A stretch of DNA of 64,000 nt, from assembly GCA_030603745.1 (NCBI GenBank), contig JAUVXE010000001.1, positions 273,641 through 337,640 on the forward strand, read 5' to 3'. This document shows positions 18,460 to 26,853 of the stretch, in pieces. The translations under genes and the position numbers were made by a program. How positions within the stretch are numbered: the first letter of the stretch is position 1; every line of letters begins with the position of its first letter. The notes under the pieces were generated by a model, which made no database searches, had not been told where the DNA came from, and saw only the letters and a program-made list of their open reading frames with translations. The DNA comes from Coriobacteriia bacterium. GTDB lineage: Bacteria > Actinomycetota > Coriobacteriia > Anaerosomatales > SLCP01.

Positions 18460-19071
18460 CTACTGCCCATCGGCCGGCACATCGGCCGTGCCGTCATCGG
18501 CGTCATCCGGATGGACCGAGGCGCTCACGCTGAAGTCGATCACCGGCTGCTCCTCGTACTCGGTCTTGACCGAGGAGGCCAGCCAGACGTTGTAGAGCTG
18601 CTCGAGGTCGGCCATGCGCACGAGGGTGCGCGCGACGGCCTTGTGCCCGAGGTCGGGGCTGTCGGTCGGGCTGTCGACCGCGCGCGAGACCGCGGTGACC
18701 CCGGTCTCCTCGTCGCCGGTCAGCGAGACCAGCCAGACGTCGGAGGGCAGGACCAGCGAGAACTCGTTGGCGAACCGGCCCCAGCTGACGCGGCCGGCGA
18801 GCGCCTGGCGGGCGACCTCGAGCCTCGACTCGAGCTCGGCCTCCTTCTGCTCGAAGATGGCGAACGACTCGGCCTGCGCACGCAGGTTCGCCTCGGTCTG
18901 CTGGCGGTCCTGCAGGTCGGCGTTACGCTGGGAGACCTGGAACGCGAGCACGCCGTAGACGGCGCCGAGGAGCAGCAGGACGGTCATGCCTCCCGCGACG
19001 ACATACTTGACGCGGCGCTCGAAGAGGCGCTTCTCCACAACCTCCCGGGGCAGCAGGTTGATGCGGACCAT
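18460..19071 (-). CDS. pilN: Type IV pilus assembly protein PilN
   Basis: 203 residues. The N-terminal VRINLLPRE is the conserved motif that docks into PilM. A membrane helix (about 25-45), a coiled coil (about 48-85) and a small periplasmic-type domain follow; the last 20 residues are acidic. The ATG is directly after the pilM stop. Confidence 0.9.
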   Translation of the reverse strand: MVRINLLPREVVEKRLFERRVKYVVAGGMTVLLLLGAVYGVLAFQVSQRNADLQDRQQTEANLRAQAESFAIFEQKEAELESRLEVARQALAGRVSWGRFANEFSLVLPSDVWLVSLTGDEETGVTAVSRAVDSPTDSPDLGHKAVARTLVRMADLEQLYNVWLASSVKTEYEEQPVIDFSVSASVHPDDADDGTADVPADGQ

Positions 19072-20205
19072 CTAGCCCACACCCCCCATCGCCAGCCCGA
19101 TCGCAGGCGCTGAGCCCATGCGGTCGGCGGTGACGGCGGCCTCTGCCGAGGACGCGACCTGGACGTGGCGGAGGGGGTCGCTCAGAACCACCTCGGCCTG
19201 GAGACCCTTCTCAAGATAGGTCGTCATATGAGAGAGTTGCGCGCCGCTTCCGGTCATGTGGATGCGGCGTATCGTCCTGACCTGCGAGGTCTGCGTGAGG
19301 TAGTAGTCGAGCGACCGCCGGACCTCGGCGATGAACTTGTTGACCTCGCGCTCGAGGGCGTCCTGGGCGGCCTGGAGGCGCTGGCCGTCCTCGTCGCCCG
19401 GCTGCGGGGCGACATGCGCGTCTGCGGCGATGTCGGGCAGTCCGGCGCGGATCTTGAGGTGCTCCGCCTCATCGAACGTGAGGTTGAGCACGTTGGCGAC
19501 CGCCTGGGTGAACTGGTTGCCGGAGAGAGAGGAGACACGCGTGAAGCGCGGCACGCCCTTCTCGACCACGGCGATGTTCGTGAGGCCTGAGCCGATGTGG
19601 ATGACCGCCGCGGCGGCCCCGGGGCTCTCGTCCTCGTCGGGCAGCACGCTCTCCGACGTGCCGAGGGTCGCCCGCACGATGGCGAAGGAGGTCACGTCGA
19701 CGCTCGCGAGCCGCAGGCCCGCGCCCTCGACCGCCTGCACCGCCGACTCGATCATGTCGCGTTGCGCGGCGACGAGGAGCACCTCCATCATGTGCTCGTC
19801 GGCCGGCGTCATATAGTCGCCGATGATCTGGAAATCGAGGATCGCGTCCTCGACCGGGATCGGTATGTAGTCCTGGGCCTGGTACTGGATCGCGCCCTGG
19901 AGCTCGTCTCGCTCCATGAACGGCAGGTCGATGAGGCGTACGACGACCTTCTGGTTCGACACGCCGATGACGACGTCTCGACCCTTGATGCCTGGCTTGC
20001 GCCACAGCTCCCGGATCGCCGAGGAGACCGCCTGCGGGTCGACGATCTCGCCGTCGACCACGGCGCCCATCGGCATCTCGGCGGACGCGTAGCCCACCAC
20101 CACCGGTCCGGAGGATGTCGGCTTGAGTACGGCGGCACGCACGTGGTCGGTCCCGATGTCGAGACCGACGGGTGGTGCGCCCGAGCCCACTGAGAACAGG
20201 CCCAC
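19072..20205 (-). CDS. pilM: Type IV pilus assembly ATPase-like protein PilM
   Basis: 377 residues, actin-like fold of the FtsA/PilM type. The phosphate-1 loop VGLDIGTDHVRAAVL, the VVIGVSNQKVVVRLIDLP block, the IHIGSGLTNIAVV phosphate-2 loop and a C-terminal adenosine segment (MTGSGAQLSHM) are visible. It binds ATP and the PilN N-terminus at the cytoplasmic face. GTG start is preceded by GGGAGG at 5 bases. First gene of pilM-N-O-P-like. A 155-base leader separates it from the minor pilin genes. Confidence 0.93.
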   Translation of the reverse strand: MGLFSVGSGAPPVGLDIGTDHVRAAVLKPTSSGPVVVGYASAEMPMGAVVDGEIVDPQAVSSAIRELWRKPGIKGRDVVIGVSNQKVVVRLIDLPFMERDELQGAIQYQAQDYIPIPVEDAILDFQIIGDYMTPADEHMMEVLLVAAQRDMIESAVQAVEGAGLRLASVDVTSFAIVRATLGTSESVLPDEDESPGAAAAVIHIGSGLTNIAVVEKGVPRFTRVSSLSGNQFTQAVANVLNLTFDEAEHLKIRAGLPDIAADAHVAPQPGDEDGQRLQAAQDALEREVNKFIAEVRRSLDYYLTQTSQVRTIRRIHMTGSGAQLSHMTTYLEKGLQAEVVLSDPLRHVQVASSAEAAVTADRMGSAPAIGLAMGGVG

Positions 20206-20360
20206 GGAGTCCTCCCTACCTTACTGCTGCGTCCAGGCTGCTACTCTGCTGCTACGTCGGCTCCGTCGAAGACCCACGTCCGCCGACCCAACCACCCCAG
20301 GCGAACATGCGTCCATCCGACATAATGAAAGCGCATCTTCCCTGTTTGTGCAAGCGATCG
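20206..20360 (-). other. Leader region of the pilM operon, possibly structured
   Basis: 155 bases without a gene. On the minus strand it contains GTCGGC and GCCGAC arms about 20 bases apart that can form a stem, and several GTAGCAG/GCAGCAG repeats close to the pilM ribosome-binding site. I found no match to a riboswitch class I know. A loose pair of hexamers (TTGCAC and CATTAT) is 20 bases apart and not convincing as a promoter. Confidence 0.3.
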
Positions 20361-21923
20361 CTACTGCCGTGCCCACGCGCCTTTGGTGAGGATCGGAGAG
20401 TCCCGGCCCGGGAGGCTGTCCGGCAGGAACGAGGGCAGGTCGGGGTCGGTCACCAGGTGGACGTTGTTGTTACCCATGTCGATCTGCCCCGCGACGATGG
20501 AGCCGACGTAGTACTGGTTCTTGGTGAAGCTGATCTTGCCCCCGGCGTAGAGCGCGAGCGCGTGCTGGGGCGGATCGCTGTCGATGGTCGGCGTGGGCGT
20601 GTTGTTTCCGGTTCCCGAGGTGATCGTCATGTTCGAGGGAGTGGCTAGCCCGAGCACGTGGCCCTCTCCCATCCGGCGGCGCTCGACCTCCGTACCCGAC
20701 GTCCGGTACGGGTAGATGTCGGCGTCGATGGTGATCGGCCCGTTCGCGATGATGGTGCCGTTGCCGACGTAGCGGATCTTGGGGTCGCTGCTCGGAGCGG
20801 TGATGGTGAGCGGGCCGTCGATGAAGACGGTCCCGTAGACGTAGAGCACGCGGTTCGTCGCGTCATAGGCGAAGTCGTCGTGCATGCCGAGCGTGGTGTA
20901 CCCGGCACCGTACCTCGCCCCGAAGCTCGGTGTCGAAGGCCCGATGGTGAGGCCGGTCGTGCCCTCGCCAGGCGCGGAGGGAAGCGCGCTGTTCCCGATA
21001 TACTTGTAGCCCCACGCGTGGAGCCCGGGTGAGTCGTTGCGCGCGTAGTTGCGGGTGAAGGTACCGCTGTTGGGAGGCTGGATGGTGCGGTAGTCGCTCC
21101 ACGACGGACTGGCGGCGGCGGTCTCCTGGTTCGGCCCGGGAGAGAACAGCGAGCCCATCACGTTGTCCTTCGACTCGTTCTGCGCCTTCAGGGCCGCCTC
21201 CTGCAGCTCGGTCTCGGCCATCCGGGGGAGCTCGATGCGCGGCACCGACTGCGAGACCGAGGAGTAGAAGGTGCGGCCCGCATCGTTGGGATACGCCCCG
21301 GACACGTAGAGCTGGATCGGCTCGGCCGAGGTGCCGAGGGAGGCGTTGCCCTGCCGGGTGATCGCGCCGTCCACGAAGAACGGACCCTTGTGGACGTAGG
21401 ACCCGCCGCCCATCTGCACGGTCCCCCGGACGAAGAACGGCCCGGTGACGTTGCTGTTGCCGTTGATACCGCCCCCACCGGCGGTGAGCGACTCCTGGTT
21501 GCCGGCCGCGAAGATCATCTCCCACAGGTTGATGTAGAAGAAGCGCATCACGATCGTCTCGCTGAACCCGGTCGCGTCGGTGCCCACCGAAACGAGCCGG
21601 TACTCCGAGTTGTTCATCTGCTCCACGGTGACCACGTAGTCTCCGCTCGAGACGCTCCCCGTGAGCTCGCCCCCAGCCGCTTCCATCGCGTCTTTGACCG
21701 GTCCGAACCCGAGGCGGTAGACCTGCTCGAGGACCGCATCGGCGCCCGCGTTCGCGATCTGGAACGCCTCGGTCTCGCCGAGGTGCCGGTTCGTCTCGTT
21801 GAGCGCGTTGCTCGCCAGCACGAAGCTCGCGACCGAGACCACCGTGAGCACCGCGATCACGCCCATCACGAGCGGGAGCGCGATGCCCTCGTCGTCACGA
21901 AGCCGGTCTGTCATGCGCGCCAT
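20361..21923 (-). CDS. PilX-like minor-pilin protein with large beta-rich domain
   Basis: 520 residues from ATG 21923 (AAGGTGA 5 bases upstream; GTG 21932 is the alternative). The N-terminus DDEGIALPLVMGVIAVLTVV looks like a class III signal with a pilin helix but lacks Glu5, as in PilX_N proteins. After about residue 100 come repeated short glycine- and asparagine-rich strands (NGNSNVTGPFFVRGTVQMGG, GNGTIIANGPITIDADIY), suggesting a beta-solenoid like that of DUF7305-type pilus proteins. Likely a pilus tip or initiation component. It is the third gene of the minor pilin operon. Confidence 0.7.
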   Translation of the reverse strand: MARMTDRLRDDEGIALPLVMGVIAVLTVVSVASFVLASNALNETNRHLGETEAFQIANAGADAVLEQVYRLGFGPVKDAMEAAGGELTGSVSSGDYVVTVEQMNNSEYRLVSVGTDATGFSETIVMRFFYINLWEMIFAAGNQESLTAGGGGINGNSNVTGPFFVRGTVQMGGGSYVHKGPFFVDGAITRQGNASLGTSAEPIQLYVSGAYPNDAGRTFYSSVSQSVPRIELPRMAETELQEAALKAQNESKDNVMGSLFSPGPNQETAAASPSWSDYRTIQPPNSGTFTRNYARNDSPGLHAWGYKYIGNSALPSAPGEGTTGLTIGPSTPSFGARYGAGYTTLGMHDDFAYDATNRVLYVYGTVFIDGPLTITAPSSDPKIRYVGNGTIIANGPITIDADIYPYRTSGTEVERRRMGEGHVLGLATPSNMTITSGTGNNTPTPTIDSDPPQHALALYAGGKISFTKNQYYVGSIVAGQIDMGNNNVHLVTDPDLPSFLPDSLPGRDSPILTKGAWARQ

Positions 21924-21935
21924 CATCGTCACCTT

Positions 21936-22508
21936 CTACCACTGCCTGAGTCGGAACTGGATACGTCGCGAGTCCGTGAAGACCTGACCGTCGTGCCGGG
22001 CGGCGACCTCGACCACGACCGAACGCGCGGCGCCGGGGACGGCTCCCATGTCGGTGATCTCCTCGTCCGGCTCCGCCCCGTAGTAGCGGAAGAGCGGGAT
22101 GCCCTCGGCGCGGTTCGCGTTCGCCGTCGAGACCACCCAGTTCTGGAGGACCTGGTCCACCGCCGTCCGGGTCGAGTTGAGCTCCTCCCGGCGGATCACG
22201 AGCGTGCCGTCGGTCCGGGCCTCGATGGTGTTTCGCTCCATCTTGTTGTTGAGGTCCCAGTCGGTGAGCACCACCAGCCGGTACGGAGTGGCCTCCTCGA
22301 TGAGCGAATTCTGGACGAGGATCTTGTCCATCGCGAGCAGGGGCGAGGCGATCTCGTTGGTGATGCGAGCCTGGCGGTCGGTCACCCGGCCGCCCTGAAG
22401 CATCGCGAACATCGCGCTGTACACGATGCCGATCACGACCGCGATCAGGCCGACCACGACCACGAGCTCCGTGAGGGTGAACCCCCGGTCGTCGCGCAGA
22501 TGCCGCAT
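21936..22508 (-). CDS. PilW-like prepilin with N-terminal methylation motif
   Basis: 190 residues from ATG 22508, chosen because GGAG is 10 bases upstream; a GTG at 22517 is possible. MRHLRDDRG|FTLTELVVVV is a clear class III signal: cleavage after Gly9, methylated Phe, Glu5 present. The soluble part (RITNEIASPLLAMDKIL..., then a beta-rich half) is of minor-pilin size and resembles PilW/GspJ-like proteins. It overlaps neither neighbour by more than a few bases and lies between the PilV-like and PilX-like genes. Confidence 0.78.
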   Translation of the reverse strand: MRHLRDDRGFTLTELVVVVGLIAVVIGIVYSAMFAMLQGGRVTDRQARITNEIASPLLAMDKILVQNSLIEEATPYRLVVLTDWDLNNKMERNTIEARTDGTLVIRREELNSTRTAVDQVLQNWVVSTANANRAEGIPLFRYYGAEPDEEITDMGAVPGAARSVVVEVAARHDGQVFTDSRRIQFRLRQW

Positions 22509-22510
22509 GG

Positions 22511-24049
22511 CTACCACGCTCCGGGTGAGGGGAAGTTGATCGAGGAGCCCGAGGTTCCCGTCACGACCGGCCCAAGGGCGTTACTGCGAACCGTGACCGT
22601 GGGATCGGAGACCGCATAGCGGACGTCGACCTCGACCCGGTAGCGACGTTCGATGGTCAGCTGGTTATTGTTGTTCGCCGAGACGTCGAAGTTGTACACG
22701 AACACGCCGGTGCTGTTGCGGGCGACCTCGACCCACGGCCCCGTGCCGACCCGCTCCATCAGACGGTACTCGGCAAAGGATCTCGGGAACGTGGGAGCGC
22801 CAGTGGTGATGTGCACGTCGACGTCCCACGCCCGACTCTTGCCTTTGCCCTCGAACGTGGCCACGTACCGGCCCTGGACGAGCGGTCGCGTGATGAAGAA
22901 GACCGGGTCCTGGGCGGGAGCGGGGCTCCACGCTGACCGATGCGAAGCGTCCCGGCTCTCGGCCTGCACACGGACCGAGTAGCGGCTGAACGGCTGCGTG
23001 GCGACGGTGTGCGCGCCGAGTGAGGAACTGGTGGTGATCAGTTGGTTCGTCCAACCGCCGTCCAGTGCCTGCACCCCGAGGTCGAGCCGGTAGTGGTCGG
23101 CCTCTTCGATGCCGTCCATCGAACGTGTCCAGCTGAGCGGGACGCTCAGGCCCGAGACGGTCGTGTCCGCGACAGGCACGCCGGGCGCGTCCGGGTCGTT
23201 GTTGTCGATGAAGACCCGCCGCTCGATCCTGGTCACCTTCTGGTTGCTGTCCATGACCTCGACCACGAGCGTGTAGGTGCCGTCGGGCGTCATGGGCACG
23301 CTGATACCGTCATCGCCCGCCTCGGTCATCGCCCGCGTGTCCCAGGTGAAGGAGCGTGTCGCCGTCTTCTCGGTGAGGGTCCACAGCGCGCTCATGCCGT
23401 TGTCGCCACCGGCGCCGGGGAGATACCACTCGCCCGGACGGACCCTGAACGCCATGCTCACGAGGGTGGCACCGGGCATCTCGGTCTCCGCCCACGCGGA
23501 GACGAGCACCTCGCCGCGGATGATGGTCGGTGGCGTGGCGTCCTCGGGGCTGCCCGCTACGAAGGCGACCTTGGGCGCCTCGTACTCGCCGGGCGGCTCC
23601 TCCTGACGGATGAACGTCGACATGCTGGTCTGGAAGACGACGAGGCCACCCCGGCGGGCGACCGCCGTGACGGTGACCTCCTTGTAGTTCTGGGAGCCTT
23701 CGATCATCGGGTCGTTGACCCAGCTGACCTCGGGCGTGAAGGTGAGGACGAGCCCGCCCACGGTGCGGGTGGTCTCCGCCGAGAGGTCGCCCGGCACCGG
23801 GGCGCCTGAGACGTCGAGGCCCACCCCGGCGTAGGGCATCGCCCGGATCTCCTCGATGTAGGAGTTGACCGCGTTCGTGACGATCGCGCGCTCGTTGGAC
23901 TTCAGGCTCATCGCCGTGGTCGTGCCGAGGAGCCCGAAGAGCGCGGTCAGGACGAAGAAGAAGATCGAGATGGCGATGACCACCTCGAGGACGGTCATTC
24001 CGTCATCGCGGCCGCAGCCCAAGACGCGCTTGCCCCTGGTCATTCTCAT
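22511..24049 (-). CDS. PilV-like prepilin with Ig/fibronectin-like C-terminal domains
   Basis: 512 residues from ATG 24049; GTG 24067 or ATG 24043 are also possible and no site has a strong ribosome-binding site. The signal GRDDG|MTVLEVVIAIS has Glu5 and a Met at position 1. After the pilin helix and a domain to about residue 160, the chain continues with DGTYTLVVEVMDSNQKVTRI, DAPGVPVADTTVSG and HYRLDLGVQALDGGW, strands that look like Ig-like and fibronectin type III folds. It is about three times the length of a usual minor pilin and could act as an adhesive tip subunit. First gene of the minor-pilin operon. Confidence 0.72.
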   Translation of the reverse strand: MRMTRGKRVLGCGRDDGMTVLEVVIAISIFFFVLTALFGLLGTTTAMSLKSNERAIVTNAVNSYIEEIRAMPYAGVGLDVSGAPVPGDLSAETTRTVGGLVLTFTPEVSWVNDPMIEGSQNYKEVTVTAVARRGGLVVFQTSMSTFIRQEEPPGEYEAPKVAFVAGSPEDATPPTIIRGEVLVSAWAETEMPGATLVSMAFRVRPGEWYLPGAGGDNGMSALWTLTEKTATRSFTWDTRAMTEAGDDGISVPMTPDGTYTLVVEVMDSNQKVTRIERRVFIDNNDPDAPGVPVADTTVSGLSVPLSWTRSMDGIEEADHYRLDLGVQALDGGWTNQLITTSSSLGAHTVATQPFSRYSVRVQAESRDASHRSAWSPAPAQDPVFFITRPLVQGRYVATFEGKGKSRAWDVDVHITTGAPTFPRSFAEYRLMERVGTGPWVEVARNSTGVFVYNFDVSANNNNQLTIERRYRVEVDVRYAVSDPTVTVRSNALGPVVTGTSGSSINFPSPGAW

Positions 24050-24082
24050 CACGTTCCATCGTCGCACGGACGGTCAGAACCG

Positions 24083-24088
24083 ATTATA
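24083..24088 (-). promoter_or_regulatory. Perfect TATAAT upstream of the minor pilin genes
   Basis: TATAAT on the minus strand, 33 bases before the ATG at 24049. The hexamer 17 bases upstream (TGCCGA) is a poor -35 and belongs to the sigma-28-like box. It may be a second, overlapping promoter or chance. Confidence 0.35.
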
Positions 24089-24102
24089 CGGCCCTTCTGC
24101 CA

Positions 24103-24130
24103 CTATCGGCACACCACGCGCCCCACTTGA
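24103..24130 (-). promoter_or_regulatory. Sigma-28-like promoter of the minor pilin operon
   Basis: TCAAGTGG (24130-24123), 12 bases, then GCCGATAG (24110-24103) on the minus strand. This follows the FliA/SigD/WhiG pattern TAAAGTTT-N11-GCCGATAA, with 5 of 8 and 7 of 8 matches and one extra spacer base. The same spacing and the same -10 occur before pilA. It lies 54 bases ahead of the first minor-pilin ATG. Confidence 0.5.
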
Positions 24131-24137
24131 GCAGGGC

Positions 24138-24968
24138 TCAGAGCCCCACCGCCCGCAGATACGCCGCGATCGCCCACTCTCCCCCGATCGCCGTCACCAC
24201 GCCACCAAGAGCAAGGAACGGGCCGAACGGGATGCGCTTGGTGGCAATGGAGGAGCCGGACCGTGCCGCGAGCAGTATGCCGACGACGGCGCCCACGACG
24301 CTGGCGACGGCGAGCGCGAGCAGCACGTACGGGCCGAGGAACAGGCCCATCGCGCCGAGCAGCTTCACGTCGCCCATCCCGAACCCCGTGCGGCCGCGGA
24401 TGACCCGGTAGAGAGCCGCCACCGCCCACGGCAGTCCGGCCCCGAGCGCGACGCCGAGAAAGGCGGACGCGAGCGGGCCGACCGCGCGCGTGTCAACCAG
24501 AGGCGCGAGCGGGAGGGGGGTCAGCTGCGATACGAGCGCCGCGACGAGCCCCAGGAGCGCAAGGGCCCCCACGAGCGGGTTTGGCAGCCGCATCGTGTCG
24601 AGGTCGATACACGAGAGCACCAGGAGGGACCAGAAGAAGGTCGCGGCGACCACGGCCTGCGGACCCGGGCCCCAGACGATCGCGGCCGTGAGCCAGAGCG
24701 TGCCGGACGCGGCCTCTACCACCGGGTAGCGCGAGGCGATGGGGGACCCGCAGTCACGACATCGGCCCCGAAGCGCCATCCATGACAGCACCGGGATGTT
24801 GTCGAACCACCGGACGGGGGCCTCGCACCGGGGGCATCGGGACGGCGGATGAACGAGTGACTCGCCGCGCGGCAGGCGCCAGATCACCACGTTCGCGAAG
24901 CTGCCCACCAAGAGCCCGAACACGGTCATGACCGCGGCGAACACGACTGGATCGGCGACGCTCAGCAC
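24138..24968 (-). CDS. pilD: Prepilin peptidase/N-methyltransferase PilD
   Basis: 276 residues, about eight membrane helices. The N-terminal methyltransferase loop has two CxxC pairs (SRCPRCEAP and GRCRDCGSP). The peptidase aspartates lie in SCIDLDTMRLPN and in GMGDVKLLGAMGLFLG. It cleaves class III signals after Gly and methylates the new N-terminus of the pilins encoded next door. GTG start preceded by GGAGGGGA. In M. tuberculosis a peptidase-like remnant (Rv2551c) is found near aroE; here the whole pilus cluster is present. Confidence 0.95.
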   Translation of the reverse strand: MLSVADPVVFAAVMTVFGLLVGSFANVVIWRLPRGESLVHPPSRCPRCEAPVRWFDNIPVLSWMALRGRCRDCGSPIASRYPVVEAASGTLWLTAAIVWGPGPQAVVAATFFWSLLVLSCIDLDTMRLPNPLVGALALLGLVAALVSQLTPLPLAPLVDTRAVGPLASAFLGVALGAGLPWAVAALYRVIRGRTGFGMGDVKLLGAMGLFLGPYVLLALAVASVVGAVVGILLAARSGSSIATKRIPFGPFLALGGVVTAIGGEWAIAAYLRAVGL

Positions 24969-25017
24969 TCAGGACTCCCCTCCTCGCCCGTACCCGGAGC
25001 AACGATACCACGGCGGG

Positions 25018-25054
25018 AAAGAAGAAGGCCGGTGGACGAATCCACCGGCCTTCT
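25018..25054 (-). terminator. Intrinsic terminator after pilA
   Basis: A perfect 14-bp stem (25041-25054 with 25023-25036) with a 4-base loop is followed on the minus strand by TCTTTCCC. It lies 44 bases beyond the pilA stop. It should end most pilA transcripts and keep the major pilin message separate from pilD and the minor pilins. Confidence 0.85.
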
Positions 25055-25097
25055 CACGCTCGCCAAGTCACGACGAAGACTATCGCTGGGCCAAATC

Positions 25098-25499
25098 CTA
25101 CGGATTGTGGGCGGCAACGGAGCACGTCACTGCCACGTTCAGCCCGTTGTTCGGGAACGTTGCGCTGTAGGTCCCCTCACCCGGGCACTCCGGGATGGCC
25201 TTCACATACTGCGGAACGAAGGTCTGGGTAGCATCGTCCGCGTCCGCGACTGCCATGAGGCCGGCCCAGTTGGTGAGACCCGCTGCGACCGTAGCATTTC
25301 CGGGGCTGTTGGCGTACCAGGTCTGGTACGCACCCTCGACGGTGCGCATGTTCGACTGGCACGAACGACGCTGGGCGTTGGCGCGGGCGGTGTTGAAGAC
25401 GGGGATGGCGATGGCGACAAGGATACCGATAATGAGAACGACGACCATGAGCTCGACGAGGGTGAAGCCCTCATCGTCCTTCTGGAACATCCTGTACAT
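25098..25499 (-). CDS. pilA: Major type IV pilin
   Basis: 133 residues. DDEG|FTLVELMVVVLIIGIL is a textbook class III signal: cleavage after Gly11, Phe at +1, Glu5. The mature protein of about 122 residues has the long N-terminal helix with ARANAQRRSCQSNMRTVEGAY, and Cys pairs that could form disulphides (SCQSN and IPECPGE, plus VTCSV near the end). GAAGGAGGT lies 9 bases before the ATG, one of the strongest ribosome-binding sites in the window. It has its own sigma-28-like promoter and its own terminator, as expected for the abundant subunit. Confidence 0.93.
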   Translation of the reverse strand: MYRMFQKDDEGFTLVELMVVVLIIGILVAIAIPVFNTARANAQRRSCQSNMRTVEGAYQTWYANSPGNATVAAGLTNWAGLMAVADADDATQTFVPQYVKAIPECPGEGTYSATFPNNGLNVAVTCSVAAHNP

Positions 25500-25567
25500 G
25501 TCCCTACCTCCTTCTTCCCTCTCGGGAACTGCCGGGCCGCTGGTGCGGCCATACTGCTACAGGGGTG

Positions 25568-25595
25568 CTATCGGCCTGCTGAGGGCGGGACTTTA
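25568..25595 (-). promoter_or_regulatory. Sigma-28-like promoter of pilA
   Basis: TAAAGTCC (25595-25588), 12 bases, then GCCGATAG (25575-25568) on the minus strand. This is close to the FliA/SigD/WhiG consensus TAAAGTTT-N11-GCCGATAA (6 of 8 and 7 of 8, spacer one longer) and starts about 60 bases of leader before the ATG. The leader holds a GGCCGC-ACCA-GCGGCC stem-loop. Together with the copy at 24103-24130 it was the only place I noticed the -10 string in the window. Confidence 0.6.
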
Positions 25596-25620
25596 GTGAA
25601 ATCGACAAACGAACGGGGCG

Positions 25621-26832
25621 CTACTCGATCAGCGTGATGATCTGGAACATCGGCATGTAGAGCGCCACGACCATGCCGCCCACGATGCCGCCGAGCGAGG
25701 CCATCATCAGCGGCTCGATCAGCGAGGTAAGGCCGTCGACCGCGGTCGAGACCTCCTCGTCGTAGAAGTCGGCGATCTTGTTGAGCATCGCGTCGAGCGC
25801 ACCGGTCTCCTCGCCCACCGCGATCATCTGCACCAGCATCGATGGGAAGACCTTGGACTCGGAGAGCGGCTTGGCGATCGTCTCGCCCTCCTTGATCGCC
25901 GCCCGCGTCTTCTTGACCGCGCGAGAGACCACCTCGTTGCCCGCCGTGTCGGCGACGATGTCGAGGGCGGAGAGGATGGGCACGCCGGCCGAGACGAGCG
26001 TGCCGAACGTCCGGGTGAACTTGGCGAGCGCGATCTTGCGGATCATCCCGCCAAAGACCGGCATCCTGAGCTTGGCGCCGTCCCAGATGAACCGTCCCGA
26101 CTCGGTGTTGGTCCAGAACCGGAACGCGAAGAAGCCGGCGACCGACGCCACGAGCGTAATCACGCCACCGATACCCGCGACGAAGTCGGAGGCATCGACC
26201 AGCAGCTGCGTCAGGAACGGCAGCTCCCCGCCCATCGACTCGAACATCCCCTGGAAGACCGGCACCACGAAGACCATCATCGCGACGAGGATGACGAGCA
26301 CGAGGCCGCCCATCGCGACCGGGTAGGTCATGGCCGACTTGATCTTGCCCTTGAGGGCGAGCTCTGATTCGAAGTGGTCAGCGACCCTGACGAGCACCTC
26401 GTCGAGCACGCCGCCGGTCTCGCCTGCGCGGACCATGTTGACGAAGATGGGCGGGAAGGACTTGGGGTGCTTCGCAAGCGAGTCGGAGAGCGACTGGCCC
26501 GCCTCGACGTCCTTGGCGACCTGCCCGATGATGACCTTGAGGCCCTCGGACTCGGTCTGCCCGGCGAGGATGCTCAGACACTTCGTGAGCGAGAGGCCGG
26601 CGTTGATCATGGTCGCGAACTGCCGCGCGAAGATCGCGACGTCCTTCGCTTTGACCCCGCCGCCTATCTTGATCTGGCCCATCGCCGCAAGCTGGGACTG
26701 CTGGTCGAGCTCGAGGATGATATAGCCCATCTGGCGCAGCTTCGCGCTGACCGCCTCGCGGTTGTCACCCTCGAGAGAGCCCTTGACGATCTTGCCGGCC
26801 TTGTCGCGTACCGAGTAGTTGAATGTGGCCAT
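25621..26832 (-). CDS. pilC: Type IV pilus platform protein PilC
   Basis: 403 residues with two repeats of the T2SS F domain. Each has a cytoplasmic helical bundle (AIFARQFATMINAGLSLTKCL; ALAKFTRTFGTLVSAGVPIL) followed by membrane helices (about 170-190, 220-240 and 375-397). PilC is the inner-membrane hub turned by PilB and PilT. It follows pilT by 21 bases and precedes pilA. Confidence 0.95.
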   Translation of the reverse strand: MATFNYSVRDKAGKIVKGSLEGDNREAVSAKLRQMGYIILELDQQSQLAAMGQIKIGGGVKAKDVAIFARQFATMINAGLSLTKCLSILAGQTESEGLKVIIGQVAKDVEAGQSLSDSLAKHPKSFPPIFVNMVRAGETGGVLDEVLVRVADHFESELALKGKIKSAMTYPVAMGGLVLVILVAMMVFVVPVFQGMFESMGGELPFLTQLLVDASDFVAGIGGVITLVASVAGFFAFRFWTNTESGRFIWDGAKLRMPVFGGMIRKIALAKFTRTFGTLVSAGVPILSALDIVADTAGNEVVSRAVKKTRAAIKEGETIAKPLSESKVFPSMLVQMIAVGEETGALDAMLNKIADFYDEEVSTAVDGLTSLIEPLMMASLGGIVGGMVVALYMPMFQIITLIE

Positions 26833-26853
26833 CGAGCCGTCTCCTTGCTCTCG

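Noticed and set aside
20315-20350. TTGCAC and CATTAT as a pilM promoter
   Set aside because: The spacing is 20 bases, too long for a normal sigma-70 promoter.
25500-25620. Cyclic di-GMP riboswitch in the pilA leader
   Set aside because: None of the conserved GEMM cores is present; the leader holds a sigma-28-like promoter and a simple stem-loop.
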